NCBI RefSeq assembly: GCF_028598555.1
Contig: NZ_JAQRFN010000012.1
Span: 1 to 64,000, forward strand
DNA: 64,000 nt
Origin: Xenorhabdus anantnagensis
GTDB lineage: Bacteria > Pseudomonadota > Gammaproteobacteria > Enterobacterales > Enterobacteriaceae
Direction of reading: 5' to 3'
Of this stretch, positions 15,435 through 25,694 are shown piece after piece. The position numbers and the translations under genes are program-made. Each line of letters begins with the position of its first letter. Positions within the stretch are counted from its first letter, which is position 1. The notes beneath the pieces are model-generated. The model saw only the letters and a program-made list of their open reading frames with translations, was not told the origin of the DNA and ran no database searches.

Positions 15435-17049
15435 AGCAGATCAAACAACACAAAAACTTCGAGGGGGATACTACACCCCTCAACACTTGGCTGATTACGT
15501 AGCTAAATGGGCATTAGGAAAGCAGCCAGAAGCAGTTTTAGAACCAAGTTGCGGTGATGGTGTGTTTGTTCAAGCGTTACATAATAATGACTGTGATAAA
15601 GCCTTAACCCTTTCATGTTTCGAACTTTTTGATATCGAAGCGCAAAAAGCTTTAGAACGTTGTGAATCGCTTAAATTTCAGAATGCAACTGTTGCCGAAG
15701 GGGATTTTCTTGTTTGGGCTAATAAGCAAATCAAAGAAGGGAAAGTTCAATTTGATGCTGTAATTGGTAACCCTCCGTTTATCAGATATCAATTTTTAGA
15801 AAAATCTTTTCAAGAACAAGCAGAACTTGTTTTTAAACAGTTGGAGCAGAAATTTACTAAGCACACTAACGCATGGGTTCCGTTCCTACTTTCATCACTT
15901 GCCATGCTCAAAGCAGGTGGACGGATGGCTATGGTCATTCCGTCAGAAATAATTCATGTGATGCACGCTCAGTCTTTGCGTGGCTACATGGGAAGAATTT
16001 GTTCAAAAATTGTCATTATCGATCCCAAAGAAATTTGGTTCGAAGATACACTTCAAGGTGCGGTAATTATATTAGCTGAAAAAAAAGAAGATCCGTCAAC
16101 ACCATCAGAAGGTGTAGGAATCGTAGGTGTAAATGGTCTCGATTTTCTTGAAGATAGTCCAGAAGAGCTATTTATAAATACATTAGGCATTAATGGCGAA
16201 ACTGTAAAAGGCAAGTGGACACGAGCGGCTTTACAAAAAAGCGAGTTAGCACTTATCCAAAAGCTGATTAGCCATGATGCTGTTCACAAGTTCAAAGACA
16301 TTGCAGAGGTCGATGTTGGTATAGTAACGGGAGCCAACAAGTTCTTCTTAGTTGATAATGAAACGGTTAATCATTTCAAGTTAGAGAAATACTCTCACCC
16401 TATGTTTGGGCGTAGCCAGCACTGCCCTGGTATTTTGTATGACATTCAGCAACACCAAACGAATCAAGAACAAGGTTTGCCAACAAACTTCTTGTACATA
16501 GCAGATGAATTTGAACAGCTATCAACAACGGTAAAAGACTATATCCAATTGGGAGAAGCTGAAAAGTATCATGAGCGTTATAAGTGCCGTATTCGTAAGC
16601 CATGGTATAAAGTTCCTTCTGTTTATAGCACTGAAATAGGTATGCTAAAACGCTGCCATGAAGCTCCACGCCTGATTTTAAATGAAATTGAAGCTTATAC
16701 TACTGACACAGCTTACCGTGTCAGATCGGCCTTTACGAGCGCAGAAAACCTTGTTTGTAGTTTCTTGAATCCACTGACTGCAATAACTGCTGAGTTAGAA
16801 GGACGCTATTATGGTGGTGGGGTATTAGAACTTGTCCCATCTGAAATCGAAAAAATCTACATCCCTGTGATTGAAGGATATGAGCACGATCTAGCAACCC
16901 TTAACCAACTTGTAAAAGATGGAAAAGTTGAAGAAGCTATGAAATTGCAAGGCGTTTCAATTTTTTCAAAATTGGGACTAACTGAACAAGATACAGATGA
17001 TCTAATGAGTATTTGGCGTAAATTAAGAGATAGGCGTTTACGTAAGTAA
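15424..17049 (+). CDS. Eco57I-type N6-adenine DNA methyltransferase, 541 aa
   Basis: Separate modification enzyme of the system. It has the GGYYTP-x-x-LADY segment, SAM-binding motif I ([10 protein letters not shown], about residues 39-48) and catalytic motif IV NPPF at residues 116-119. Published M.Eco57I is 543-544 aa, so the length agrees. In that family this enzyme methylates both strands of the target, protecting the host. The stop codon is composite: TA comes from the duplicated target and the last A from IS982; without the insertion the frame would end in TAG at the same position, so the protein is unchanged. Confidence 0.9.
   Translation: MKFKADQTTQKLRGGYYTPQHLADYVAKWALGKQPEAVLEPSCGDGVFVQALHNNDCDKALTLSCFELFDIEAQKALERCESLKFQNATVAEGDFLVWANKQIKEGKVQFDAVIGNPPFIRYQFLEKSFQEQAELVFKQLEQKFTKHTNAWVPFLLSSLAMLKAGGRMAMVIPSEIIHVMHAQSLRGYMGRICSKIVIIDPKEIWFEDTLQGAVIILAEKKEDPSTPSEGVGIVGVNGLDFLEDSPEELFINTLGINGETVKGKWTRAALQKSELALIQKLISHDAVHKFKDIAEVDVGIVTGANKFFLVDNETVNHFKLEKYSHPMFGRSQHCPGILYDIQQHQTNQEQGLPTNFLYIADEFEQLSTTVKDYIQLGEAEKYHERYKCRIRKPWYKVPSVYSTEIGMLKRCHEAPRLILNEIEAYTTDTAYRVRSAFTSAENLVCSFLNPLTAITAELEGRYYGGGVLELVPSEIEKIYIPVIEGYEHDLATLNQLVKDGKVEEAMKLQGVSIFSKLGLTEQDTDDLMSIWRKLRDRRLRK
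17043..17048 (+). repeat. IS982 target-site duplication, left copy
   Basis: TAAGTA, repeated exactly at 18038-18043. Confidence 0.8.
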
Positions 17050-18037
17050 CCCGAATTCTGGATAAGAAATTGACGAGAAGCCTGTTCCGGGAGCAAAGTT
17101 TTGGTGTACGCCGAAAACAGCTCCGGGGAGGAACAGGCTATGAATAACTTAGTTGAAATTTTCTGCGATGTAGACGATTTTTGCCGTTTTTTCATCCCTC
17201 AGTGGACGCAGTTTTGCCTTGATAACGGATACCGTCTACGTCGCCGACAAGGTCGCATGTATCCCAGTGAAATCATGACCATTTTGATCCTCTTTCATCT
17301 GTCACATTACCGTGATTTTAAACATTTTTATCTGGCGCAGATTTGGAAATATCATCACAACGATTTTCCCGCTTTGCTCAGTTATCCCCGTTTTATCCGT
17401 GTTGCCCCTTTGGTTTTGATGCCACTATGCAGTTATCTGACTCAATTAAAAGGAACACCCACAGGCATTGCTTTTATTGATTCCACGCGTTTGCGCGTTT
17501 GTCATAACCTCCGTATTCCCCGCCATAAAGTCTTTGAAGGGATAGCGCAACGAGGAAAAACCTCAATGGGTTGGTTTTACGGGTTCAAATTGCACCTGGT
17601 TATAAACCATCAGGGGGAAATTCTGGCACTTAAAGTGACGGCGGGTAATGTGGGTGCTCGAGAACCTGTTCGCAAATTAACAAAAGAATTAACGGGTTCT
17701 CTTTATGGTGATAAAGGTTATCTCAGCCAGGAGCTGGCTGACGATTTAGCTAAAACGGGGATCACTTTCATCACCCAAAAGCGCAGAAATATGAAAGCGC
17801 GTGTGCTGGCTGAGTGGGATAAAATAATGTTATCAAGGCGTTTTATCATTGAGACAATTAATGGACAATTAAAAATCATTTCTCAAATAGAACACTCGCG
17901 CCACCGAAGTATAAAAGGATTTCTGTTAACTGTTTTAGGGGGTGTGATTGCTTACTGCCTTAAATTGAAAAAGCCATCACTTAAAAATTTCTACTCAGAA
18001 GACGATTTTCCAGTGATGGCTTAAGCGGAATTCGGGT
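17049..18037 (+). mobile_element. IS982-family insertion sequence, apparently complete
   Basis: Bounded by ACCCGAATTC (17049-17058) and GAATTCGGGT (18028-18037) as terminal inverted repeats, with a 6-bp duplication TAAGTA on both sides. It carries one intact transposase gene. It lies in the short gap between the convergent methyltransferase and endonuclease genes, one of the few places here where insertion does no damage. Confidence 0.9.
17140..18024 (+). CDS. IS982-family transposase
   Basis: 294 aa from ATG at 17140 (MNNLVEIFCDVDDFC). The DDE triad can be placed at the Asp of AFIDSTRLRVC, the Asp of LYGDKGYLS, and the Glu of FIIETINGQLK. GGAGG-like sequence precedes the start. The frame is intact, and with perfect ends and a clean target duplication the element may still be active. 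A longer frame from 17101 adds 13 residues without a good ribosome binding site. Confidence 0.9.
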   Translation: MNNLVEIFCDVDDFCRFFIPQWTQFCLDNGYRLRRRQGRMYPSEIMTILILFHLSHYRDFKHFYLAQIWKYHHNDFPALLSYPRFIRVAPLVLMPLCSYLTQLKGTPTGIAFIDSTRLRVCHNLRIPRHKVFEGIAQRGKTSMGWFYGFKLHLVINHQGEILALKVTAGNVGAREPVRKLTKELTGSLYGDKGYLSQELADDLAKTGITFITQKRRNMKARVLAEWDKIMLSRRFIIETINGQLKIISQIEHSRHRSIKGFLLTVLGGVIAYCLKLKKPSLKNFYSEDDFPVMA

Positions 18038-18112
18038 TAAGTAGTTATCTGAATGTATCGAACTATTTTGTGGGTCGAAAGTAGGTGGAGGGTTAAAATC
18101 TCCACCTTTTTA

Positions 18113-21106
18113 TCATAGAGATTTATATAAATCTTCAACCGAAGGGATCTTACAGTCCAAGTCACCAAGCCCGAACAAGTCTTTAATCAGTCCATCCATT
18201 TTCTTAAAATCATTACCAAATTTTCGCTCCAAAATTATTTTTGAACGTGCATCAGCTTTTGAAATATCAGCATAGAGCTTGTTCAAGTTCTTCTGAAGAT
18301 CAGTAATCGCTTTGTGCTTTTTAACCTCTTCTGATTTAGAGAAATCGATAGTAGGAATTGGCATTCGTTTCTGGATCTTAGTCCCGCGAGCAATAAAACC
18401 ACCTCTAAACACTTCACCATATACAGAGGCGAACCATTCCAAATGTCTTGAAGTTAGAATTGCTTGTATGTAATAAATGGAATACATACATTTATCAGGC
18501 ACGTTTATGATGCTATAACCGGCCGTTCCTCCAGATGAAACAAAAGTCCTATGATTATCTATTGAATACTTAAAGCCATTAGATAAAACACCAACAATTA
18601 TTTTCTGTGCCACATCGCAATTTTCCAGTGCTTGCGCTCGACCGTATCTATACCATTCATTAGGTGTAGTAGGAACAGGCATGATAGAACGCTTTTCGTT
18701 GTTTAAGTGCTCTTTTACAATCTGTAAGAACTCAAACATTTTAGGGAAATCTTGCTGCAACTCCTCATATTCAATGAAAAAAACTTTTTCCCCTACCTTC
18801 TTGTATGGATAGATAACAAAAGCGTTTGGTTCAACGTCTTTGTATGTGTAGAAGTGATCTTCACCGTTGCGAACAGTTTCAAAGTAAGGACGTGTAAGCT
18901 CTTTCTCCACCTGATACTGATTGCCATCATATTCAAAGAATATATAACCGTTCTCAGTCTTTATCTCATTATGAATGTAATGAGCGTTTGCACTTGTCTG
19001 AATACCATTCTCAATGGTCTTTTTACCTAAAATCTCTTCTAATGTCTTAGATCTACTATACATTTTAGTCAAAATGTCATTTGTTTCTTTTTCAAGAATC
19101 CAAGTGTCCGAATCAAGCTTATCAACTTCATAGGTGTTTGAAAGTAATGACTTGTCTTCACGAGTTAACCACTTTTTGAAATCCTTAACTTCGTAAAATG
19201 AAAATTCATCTTGCTGTGATTTAGTTAAAAATAACAGGCAGGTATAGGTTGTCTTGTCTTTGAAAACTTGATTTGAACCGAATGAGATCAGCTTACAAAG
19301 ATACTTATTATCTGCTAGAAATTTTCTAAGGTTCTGACCAGCTCCAACCTTGATGAATTTTGAAGGTAGTATGTAGCCAAGATGACCACCTTCTTTCAGT
19401 AGCTGCATAGAACGTTCAACAAACAAGAAATATTTATCAAATTGCTTATATGCTGATTTGAATTTCTTCTTGTAGATTATCAGTTCTACTGGGGTGAGCT
19501 GTTTCATATGCTCAGTAGCCATATAAGGTGGATTTCCAACAATCACATCAAATCTATGGTCTATATCAAACGGATTCACTTTTAACAAATCGGTTTGCTT
19601 AATGTTGTCAGATAGATCAATCAGACTATTACCAAAAAGAATATTTCTATCCGTTCTTGGTAAGATAGGTTTCTTGATTCCGATTGTGCCTTTTGATTCA
19701 CCTTCAAGAAGCTTAAGGAGAAGCCCGAAAGAACACGCATTAACCGCATTAAAATCCTTATCTACACCATAGATACAACGGGTTAATATTTCCTTTTTAG
19801 TTTCTAAAGTTAGCTTATAGCTATGCGGCGCAAGCTGCTGCAACTTAGACTGATCATTTTCAATATAGTAATCTATTAGAATATCTTGAATCGTTTGAAA
19901 TACTTCTAGAAGAAATGCTCCAGAGCCACAAGCTATATCAGCAAATTTGGAATTTAAGATCTGTTCATCAGTCTTGCCTTTGCAATACTCAACAACAGTA
20001 TTTCGAACAATTTCTTTTACAATGTGGTTCGGTGTGGTAACTACATCTCTATTGAGATGCTCTTCTTTTGGTTGAATATCTACTTCACCATCAGAGTTTA
20101 TTTTGATTCGTTCACTCAGAAATATCTCATAGATGTTGCCTAAGATATCAGATGAAAAAACAGAGAATGAATAGGTGCTCTGTGGGAAGTATAGCTGTTC
20201 AATAATCGCCCAAATACAAGATTCTTCATTATGAATCAGTTCATCAATATGGCTCAAATAGAATAAGCCAGAGTTATACTTTTTGTCTGATTGTTTCAGC
20301 TTTGTGATTAATGATTGAAAGTCTTTTTCTTCTGCATAATGGTAAAGAGTTTCATACTCTTCTAAATCACGGTCTTCACAAACTCTTAGAAACACAATAC
20401 TGTTTATGTAGCTCTGAGTAAGGTCGTTAAGCTCTTCCTCATTTAACTTTGGCTTTATCTTCAAAAATTCATCAGCCAGCACCAAACGCCACTGGTTAAT
20501 TTGTCCCAAGAACAGATCATCAATACTAAATCGTGAAATTTTGCTTTCAATCTCAGACCACTCATCATCAAATTGCCCCGTATATACACTTTCCCGACCG
20601 ATAAGGAAAAGAATCTCTTCTAAGTTGTCTACAAGCTCAGTGTAGTGATAAAGCTTAATCCGTGAATTTGTGGCAGTGTCAGCCTCTTTCACTTGATTTG
20701 AACAGTCATAGATAGCGGTATATTCAAAGTTAGATAATACGGAAATTTTCAACTTAGCGGTAAAGCCATAACGCCTTACTTGCTTCGCTGGTTCTGGATC
20801 TGCTTCTACATGAACACTTGGTTTTTTAGCTTCTACAAAGAATTTTCGCTCAGAGAAAAGACGGAAAGTGTAATCAGGTTTTTTAGTGTTTTCACCTGCT
20901 TTTATTTTTAGTCCTTCTTCTACCAAAACTTCCCGTTCATTCGTAGGTTTGCCACTGGAGTTTGTAATGTCCCAACCAAGAATGATGAATAACTGATCGA
21001 GAAAATCAGTTCTAAGTTGAGTTTCATTGTAAGTTGGAGAGCGATATAGAGCTAGGTCTCCTTCGTAACGGTCAACCAACCGCTGTAACTGTTCAATTTT
21101 TGTCAT
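18113..21106 (-). CDS. Eco57I-type restriction endonuclease-methyltransferase (type IIG), 997 aa
   Basis: Single-chain restriction and one-strand modification enzyme. The nuclease core is P77-D78, thirteen residues, then E92-A93-K94, the same residues and numbers reported for R.Eco57I (77-PD-x13-EAK), which is also 997 aa. Methyltransferase motif I is FADIACGSGAF (about 388-398) and motif IV is NPPY at 525-528. The C-terminal 300 residues (GGFIARGTKIQKRMPIP...) should be the target-recognition part. The gene converges on the methylase, and without the IS the gap is about 68 bp, as at Eco57I. The expected target is that of Eco57I, CTGAAG, with cleavage 16/14 bases away. No frameshift seen. Confidence 0.93.
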   Translation of the reverse strand: MTKIEQLQRLVDRYEGDLALYRSPTYNETQLRTDFLDQLFIILGWDITNSSGKPTNEREVLVEEGLKIKAGENTKKPDYTFRLFSERKFFVEAKKPSVHVEADPEPAKQVRRYGFTAKLKISVLSNFEYTAIYDCSNQVKEADTATNSRIKLYHYTELVDNLEEILFLIGRESVYTGQFDDEWSEIESKISRFSIDDLFLGQINQWRLVLADEFLKIKPKLNEEELNDLTQSYINSIVFLRVCEDRDLEEYETLYHYAEEKDFQSLITKLKQSDKKYNSGLFYLSHIDELIHNEESCIWAIIEQLYFPQSTYSFSVFSSDILGNIYEIFLSERIKINSDGEVDIQPKEEHLNRDVVTTPNHIVKEIVRNTVVEYCKGKTDEQILNSKFADIACGSGAFLLEVFQTIQDILIDYYIENDQSKLQQLAPHSYKLTLETKKEILTRCIYGVDKDFNAVNACSFGLLLKLLEGESKGTIGIKKPILPRTDRNILFGNSLIDLSDNIKQTDLLKVNPFDIDHRFDVIVGNPPYMATEHMKQLTPVELIIYKKKFKSAYKQFDKYFLFVERSMQLLKEGGHLGYILPSKFIKVGAGQNLRKFLADNKYLCKLISFGSNQVFKDKTTYTCLLFLTKSQQDEFSFYEVKDFKKWLTREDKSLLSNTYEVDKLDSDTWILEKETNDILTKMYSRSKTLEEILGKKTIENGIQTSANAHYIHNEIKTENGYIFFEYDGNQYQVEKELTRPYFETVRNGEDHFYTYKDVEPNAFVIYPYKKVGEKVFFIEYEELQQDFPKMFEFLQIVKEHLNNEKRSIMPVPTTPNEWYRYGRAQALENCDVAQKIIVGVLSNGFKYSIDNHRTFVSSGGTAGYSIINVPDKCMYSIYYIQAILTSRHLEWFASVYGEVFRGGFIARGTKIQKRMPIPTIDFSKSEEVKKHKAITDLQKNLNKLYADISKADARSKIILERKFGNDFKKMDGLIKDLFGLGDLDCKIPSVEDLYKSL

Positions 21107-21189
21107 TTTTTCATCTCATAGCCAGCCTGATTAGACATTAGTAAATCTAAAGATGAAAAGTGTCGCACAACAACAGATACTTATCTACG

Positions 21190-21500
21190 AATAACTAATT
21201 GACTCAACAACCACCTACTAAAGTAGGTGGGTTAGTGATTAACGGACTGAAAGTCCGGATACGCATCGGCTGAACGATGCGTCAATTGGTCAGCCTAAAG
21301 TTATCATCTGGGTTTGGTTTAAAATGACGAACTAATTCATACCCTATATAATTACTCCAGCTATCAGTTTCTTTTTATTACCCATACCAATCTGAAAAAC
21401 CGTGTGACTGCCATTTCTGTTCCATATTTCACTCTCGTGTCACACAATATTGCAGCTAAAGCTGACCGACTAAAGTCGGTGGTTTAAACCTTTCATATGG
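21190..21500. mobile_element. IS200/IS605-type end sequences without a transposase (MITE-like)
   Basis: Several perfect short palindromes are packed here: CCACCTACTAAAGTAGGTGG (21211-21230), CGGACT/AGTCCG (21243-21257), ACGCATCG/CGATGCGT (21261-21282), ACCGAC-TAAA-GTCGGT (21465-21480) and GGTTTAAACC (21481-21490). Subterminal hairpins of this kind mark the ends of IS200/IS605 elements. No TnpA or TnpB gene lies between them, so it is a deletion derivative about 300 bp long. Confidence 0.5.
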
Positions 21501-21862
21501 AAAAATTAAAAGGTCAGCGCTCAAAGAGGTAAGCCCTGTTTCCCATTGATTAACTCTAGGATGTGAATGACTATATTTGGCACAAAGCCGCCTATCTGGT
21601 TAGGTTTCATTTAGATCATAAATAGTGTCAGCTTGAGTCTTATTTGGTAATCACATTGGTACAACTAACTCTTCTTGTCCAGAATCAGGCAAAGGTAATT
21701 TCCAATGATTTAGATGTAGTAGTTCAACCCCACACTGACGCGCTGCGCTTGTCTTCTCCAAGTTACCGAGCTAATAAATTACCCCAGTAACTTCGGAGAG
21801 CTGAAAGATCACCTGCCAGAGAAAACATTTTACCTCCCCCTTATTAAAGAATTAGTAATAAA
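21501..21862. other. Gene-free region between IS605-like ends and the iterons
   Basis: Interrupted minus-strand frames only (for example CGVELLHLNHWKLPLPDSG...), which may be the decayed end of a transposon gene. No intact gene is seen. Confidence 0.3.
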
Positions 21863-22077
21863 ACTGTTCACCTTTGAATAATATTATTTAAATTCATATT
21901 GTTAAATGGTGATGACTTGAAATCAAACTCATCACCACTCTTCACCCAACCGTTCACCTCCAACCAGAAAAAAGGTGAACAGTGATGAATAGTTGTGAAC
22001 AGTTTTAAAATAACTATTCACCCTATAATACATTGATATATCTGGTTTAAATTATAGGGTGAACAGTGGTGAACACT
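21863..22077. repeat. P4-type replication iterons (origin/crr-like region)
   Basis: Copies of the decamer GGTGAACAGT or close variants: reverse at 21863-21872 and about 21951-21958, forward at 21974-21983, 21994-22003 (TGTGAACAGT), 22058-22067 and, abutting it, 22068-22077 (GGTGAACACT). An exact 13-bp inverted repeat (TTCACCCTATAAT, about 22017-22029, and its complement at 22051-22063) spans the right half. The phage P4 alpha protein recognises GGTGAACAG(A/T) iterons, and the alpha homologue begins 42 bp further on. Confidence 0.7.
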
Positions 22078-22118
22078 TTTTTATATTTCTTTGAAAAATA
22101 CCTGAAATCAGAAAGAAA

Positions 22119-24275
22119 TTATTCTTCTGGCTGGCTATTCCTTGTCAGTTTTGGCATCCATTCGATAGCAGTATCAAGGTTCAAGCTCAGATTGCTACGA
22201 ATGCCCTGTTTGCTTTTCTTGCGTAAATATTGCTGGCTGTACTCTGCCAGTGCGCCCGGCATATCCATGCCAAAACGAGTCACGGAAACAGGTTTATTCA
22301 GGTTATTGCCTTTCATATAAGCAAGATAGGAGTGATAAAGGTATTTGCGGGGATTGAACGGCATAATTTCCGCATTACCGATTAATAGGCCATCAACTTC
22401 ATGGGAAACAATGAGATAACCGCAAAAATCGACCAGTGGATCTGTACCACGTTTGATATCCAGTGCTTCTTCTGATTTCTGTTGCTCTGCCAGTAAACAC
22501 CTTGCAGTTTGCGGATTAAGGAATCTGTGAAGCAAATGTCGGATAATCACGGGCAACTCTGCCGCTATTTTATCCCGCAGGAGTGGATCACGTTCATTTT
22601 CCGGTACAACTTCGGAAAAGTTGAAAATCACCCGACGCCGCGATACTCCGCCACTGCGATCACTGAAACTCATGGCATTATTATTTACTGCCAACACCAC
22701 CGCAGGAATGCGGGTTGAATAAGGTTGTTTATGCTTCGGATCGATGGCAACTTCATCGCCGCCTGTAATTGCCTTGATGCCTGAGCCATCGCCCGCATAG
22801 CGAGTTTGGTCTGGCAAGATGATCAGCGAATAGCCGACAATCAACGCCCGTTCCCGTGGATTTTCCAGTGCTGCCATACTTGCGGAAACGGTATTACCTT
22901 TACCTGCCAGCATGGAACAAATTTCAGCAAAGATACTTTTACCACTGCCTCCGGCTCCGGTGATTTCCAGAAAAAATTGCCAGTCATAACGGTTCGCCAA
23001 CACCATAAACAGCGCCGCTAGCACTCTATATGCTTTGTTTTCACAGTTGGCAGTTGCCTGATTGAGCCAGCGCCAGAATTGTGGCGCATGATCTTGCAGG
23101 GTTTCCTCCGAAAAAGGAGAAGTGAATTCAACGTCATTGGCAAGTAATAGCCAGTCATTTTTGCGGTGAGGCCGGAACTGGCAGGCTTTCAGGTCAAATA
23201 CACCATTACTAAACCCAATTAAGTGGCGTTCTGGTGGTTGCATCATGGGAAGTTGTAATTTCAGGGCATCTACGGCTGAACTAATACCATGTGGCGAGTA
23301 TGGTAGTTTCTCTTCCATAAAAGCAGCCACCATTTCCCGTCTTAAATCGCGGTCACTGACTGGACGCCAGATAATACCGTCATAGTGATGAACGGTTTCC
23401 GAAGCACCATCCAGTGCCAGTTCACCGTTATAACATGCCAACAATACTTCCCCGCGTTGGCTGGCTCCCATCTGGCATAATGTCAGTTTTGAAGATTCGG
23501 TATCATTATTAAGCTGAATGGCTGCTTTTTTCTTTATTGATGTCGGTTGATAAAGCCCCTGAGCAAAGGCTTGTTTTGCCGTGTCCACACCATATTGTTG
23601 TCGATAATCATCCCAATCAGCTTTTAATTCCGTAGGCGGTAGCGTTACCCATCCATTAATCGCTATGGCGGTTTTCTCTGCTGCAACCTTGCCGATATTC
23701 TTTTTCAGTCTGCCGTTTTTGTCTTGTTCTTCCGGTTCGTGCCAGTCGTTATCCGCAGCAATGATGATTCTGGAGCTTGGATACTGCGCTCTAACCTGCT
23801 CGGCAACAATCAATAAGTTACTTTCATCAATCGCTGCCAGTACCACGCTTTTATATAGTTGACTGACAGTTAAAGCTGTAGCGTAACCTTCGGTAATGAT
23901 GATTGTGTCCGGCGTTCCGGTAATCTCAGTGATCGGAATAAAACTGCCTTTTTTCTGTGAACCGGAAACAAGACGTTTTTCGCCGTTCGGCTTGATGGTC
24001 TGTGCGCCCGTGATTGTGCCATCCAGCATTTGAGTGACCAGCAATAAAGAACCGTCTTTTAACAACCGCTGATTGGAGCATTGCAGCCCCTTTTTCACCA
24101 GATATTGAGATTTACCCGTAACAGCAGTGGCAACCAGTGCCGCGATACGTTCAGCAATTGGCTTAGCGTTCCTAGTCAGCGCTTTGGCTGATTTGGGTTC
24201 TGGCAAAGGCAATGCCAACGCATCTGCAACAATTTTTGCAGCCTCAAAAATCGAGATCCGGTTGGTTTTCGCCAT
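22119..24275 (-). CDS. P4 alpha-type primase-helicase lacking the N-terminal zinc finger
   Basis: Replication protein of the satellite. It contains a Toprim-like segment (DTIIITEGYATALTVS...SRIIIAADNDWHEP) and a superfamily 3 helicase (ITGAGGSGKSIFAE as Walker A, SLIILPDQTRY as Walker B region, AVVLAVNNNAM as motif C). P4 alpha (777 aa) starts with a Cys4-type primase zinc finger. This protein is 718 aa, begins after that position, and the DNA upstream does not encode the missing part in any frame I can find. The C-terminus is intact. Deletion between integrase and alpha probably removed the finger, so priming may be lost while helicase and iteron binding remain. Confidence 0.85.
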   Translation of the reverse strand: MAKTNRISIFEAAKIVADALALPLPEPKSAKALTRNAKPIAERIAALVATAVTGKSQYLVKKGLQCSNQRLLKDGSLLLVTQMLDGTITGAQTIKPNGEKRLVSGSQKKGSFIPITEITGTPDTIIITEGYATALTVSQLYKSVVLAAIDESNLLIVAEQVRAQYPSSRIIIAADNDWHEPEEQDKNGRLKKNIGKVAAEKTAIAINGWVTLPPTELKADWDDYRQQYGVDTAKQAFAQGLYQPTSIKKKAAIQLNNDTESSKLTLCQMGASQRGEVLLACYNGELALDGASETVHHYDGIIWRPVSDRDLRREMVAAFMEEKLPYSPHGISSAVDALKLQLPMMQPPERHLIGFSNGVFDLKACQFRPHRKNDWLLLANDVEFTSPFSEETLQDHAPQFWRWLNQATANCENKAYRVLAALFMVLANRYDWQFFLEITGAGGSGKSIFAEICSMLAGKGNTVSASMAALENPRERALIVGYSLIILPDQTRYAGDGSGIKAITGGDEVAIDPKHKQPYSTRIPAVVLAVNNNAMSFSDRSGGVSRRRVIFNFSEVVPENERDPLLRDKIAAELPVIIRHLLHRFLNPQTARCLLAEQQKSEEALDIKRGTDPLVDFCGYLIVSHEVDGLLIGNAEIMPFNPRKYLYHSYLAYMKGNNLNKPVSVTRFGMDMPGALAEYSQQYLRKKSKQGIRSNLSLNLDTAIEWMPKLTRNSQPEE

Positions 24276-24412
24276 TTAGGGTGAGTTTGGGTATGCTGTA
24301 TATCAGCCATCATCGTTACCTCATTTAACGGTTATTGGTCAGACGCCTCAGATGTGTTACAGCACACTGGGGCGTTGCTTTTTATGTTATTTTTCTTAAA
24401 AAATCTCTATCT

Positions 24413-25635
24413 TTATGCCCTTTTGCCAAATTTCCCGATCAGCACATTTTCGCCTTGTTCCAGCATCTCCATATAGTCAGCGTACCATTGCAGCATTTCT
24501 CGGCGACCATCCAGATATTGAGCGTGGTTGTACGTGCCTCGAATGCTGTTTTTATCGACGTGCGCAAGCTGTTTTTCAACCCATGCAGTGTTGAAGTCTT
24601 GATCATGCAGAATGGTACTCATGGTGTGTCGGAAGCCGTGGCCTGTTGCTCGTCCTGAATATCCCATACGGCGGATCATGGTATTGATTGCCATATCAGA
24701 TATATGCTTTCTGTAATCTGTTCGGCTTGGGAAAACGTACTGATAACTGCCGCTGATAGGCTGAATCTGCTTCAATAAATCGATAACTTGATAACTTGCT
24801 CTGATAATGGCACTACATGAGTACGGCGCATTTTCATTTTTTCGGCTGGGATTGTCCAAACAGCTTTATCTAAATCAATTTCTGACCATTCAGCTTTGCG
24901 AAGTTCTCCCGGACGAACGCCCATTAATATCAACATACGCAAAGCCGTCCTGACTATCTGGCTTCCCATATATTTATCGATAGAACGGAGAAATTCAGGT
25001 AATTCATCTACTGAAAGGTGAGCATAGTGTTCGCGTTGATGAGGGATAAAAGCACTCGCTAAATCTGGTGCTGGATTGTATTCTGCCCTGCCAGTAATAA
25101 TTGCATATGTCCAAACTTCACCACAGCGTTGGCGGACTTTCTTTAATTTATCGGTGACACCTCTCTTTTCCATAATAGAAAGGAGGTCTAATAATTCGAG
25201 GGGTTTTATTTCAGCAATCGGGCGATGACCAATATAAGGAAAAACGTCTTTTTCGAAAGCGTCCATCATATCTTCACGATAACCAACAGACCACCGGTCT
25301 TTTCTTCCCTCGTACCATTCACGCGCAATGCTTTCAAAGGTGTTACTGATTTCTCCCTGAGCCACCAGTTTCTTTTGTTTTTTATCTTGGTTGGGATCAA
25401 TACCTTCGGCTATCAGTTTTTTGGCTTCATCACGTTTTCTTCTGGCCTCTGCCAACGTAATAAGCGGAAAAGTACCAATAGCGAGTAACTTTTCTTTTCC
25501 TGCAATGCGGTATTTCAGTCTCCAGTATTTAGAACCGGTTGTCTTTACCAGCAGATATAAACCGCCGCCATCCGATAGCTTAAAATCTTTATCTTGGGGT
25601 TTTACTGTTTCAACTTGTCGGGCTGTTAGTTTCAT
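24413..25635 (-). pseudogene. P4-family tyrosine integrase, frameshifted by an 8-bp duplication
   Basis: The N-terminal frame (25635 to 24772) has the DUF4102 arm-binding start MKLTARQVETVKPQDKDFKL-SDGGGLYLLVK and the first half of the catalytic domain with Arg (LMGVRPGELRKAEW). The C-terminal frame (to 24413) has HGFRHTMSTILHD, the LAHVD segment and catalytic Tyr (GTYNHAQYL). They join at EQVI-DLLKQIQ, where GATAACTT occurs twice in tandem (24782-24797). Removing one copy restores one reading frame of about 400 residues, the usual family length. The protein now stops before its catalytic His and Tyr. Confidence 0.9.
24782..24797. repeat. 8-bp tandem duplication inside the integrase gene
   Basis: GATAACTTGATAACTT; one unit too many shifts the reading frame. 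Confidence 0.9.
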
Positions 25636-25694
25636 ATTTCCAGCATCCTTGCCCCCTCACAGTAATGGGGGTATTTTTTTAGGGGGTACAGAAA

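Noticed and set aside
22066-22320. 84-aa plus-strand frame starting in the iterons
   Set aside because: Mostly antisense to the end of the alpha gene.
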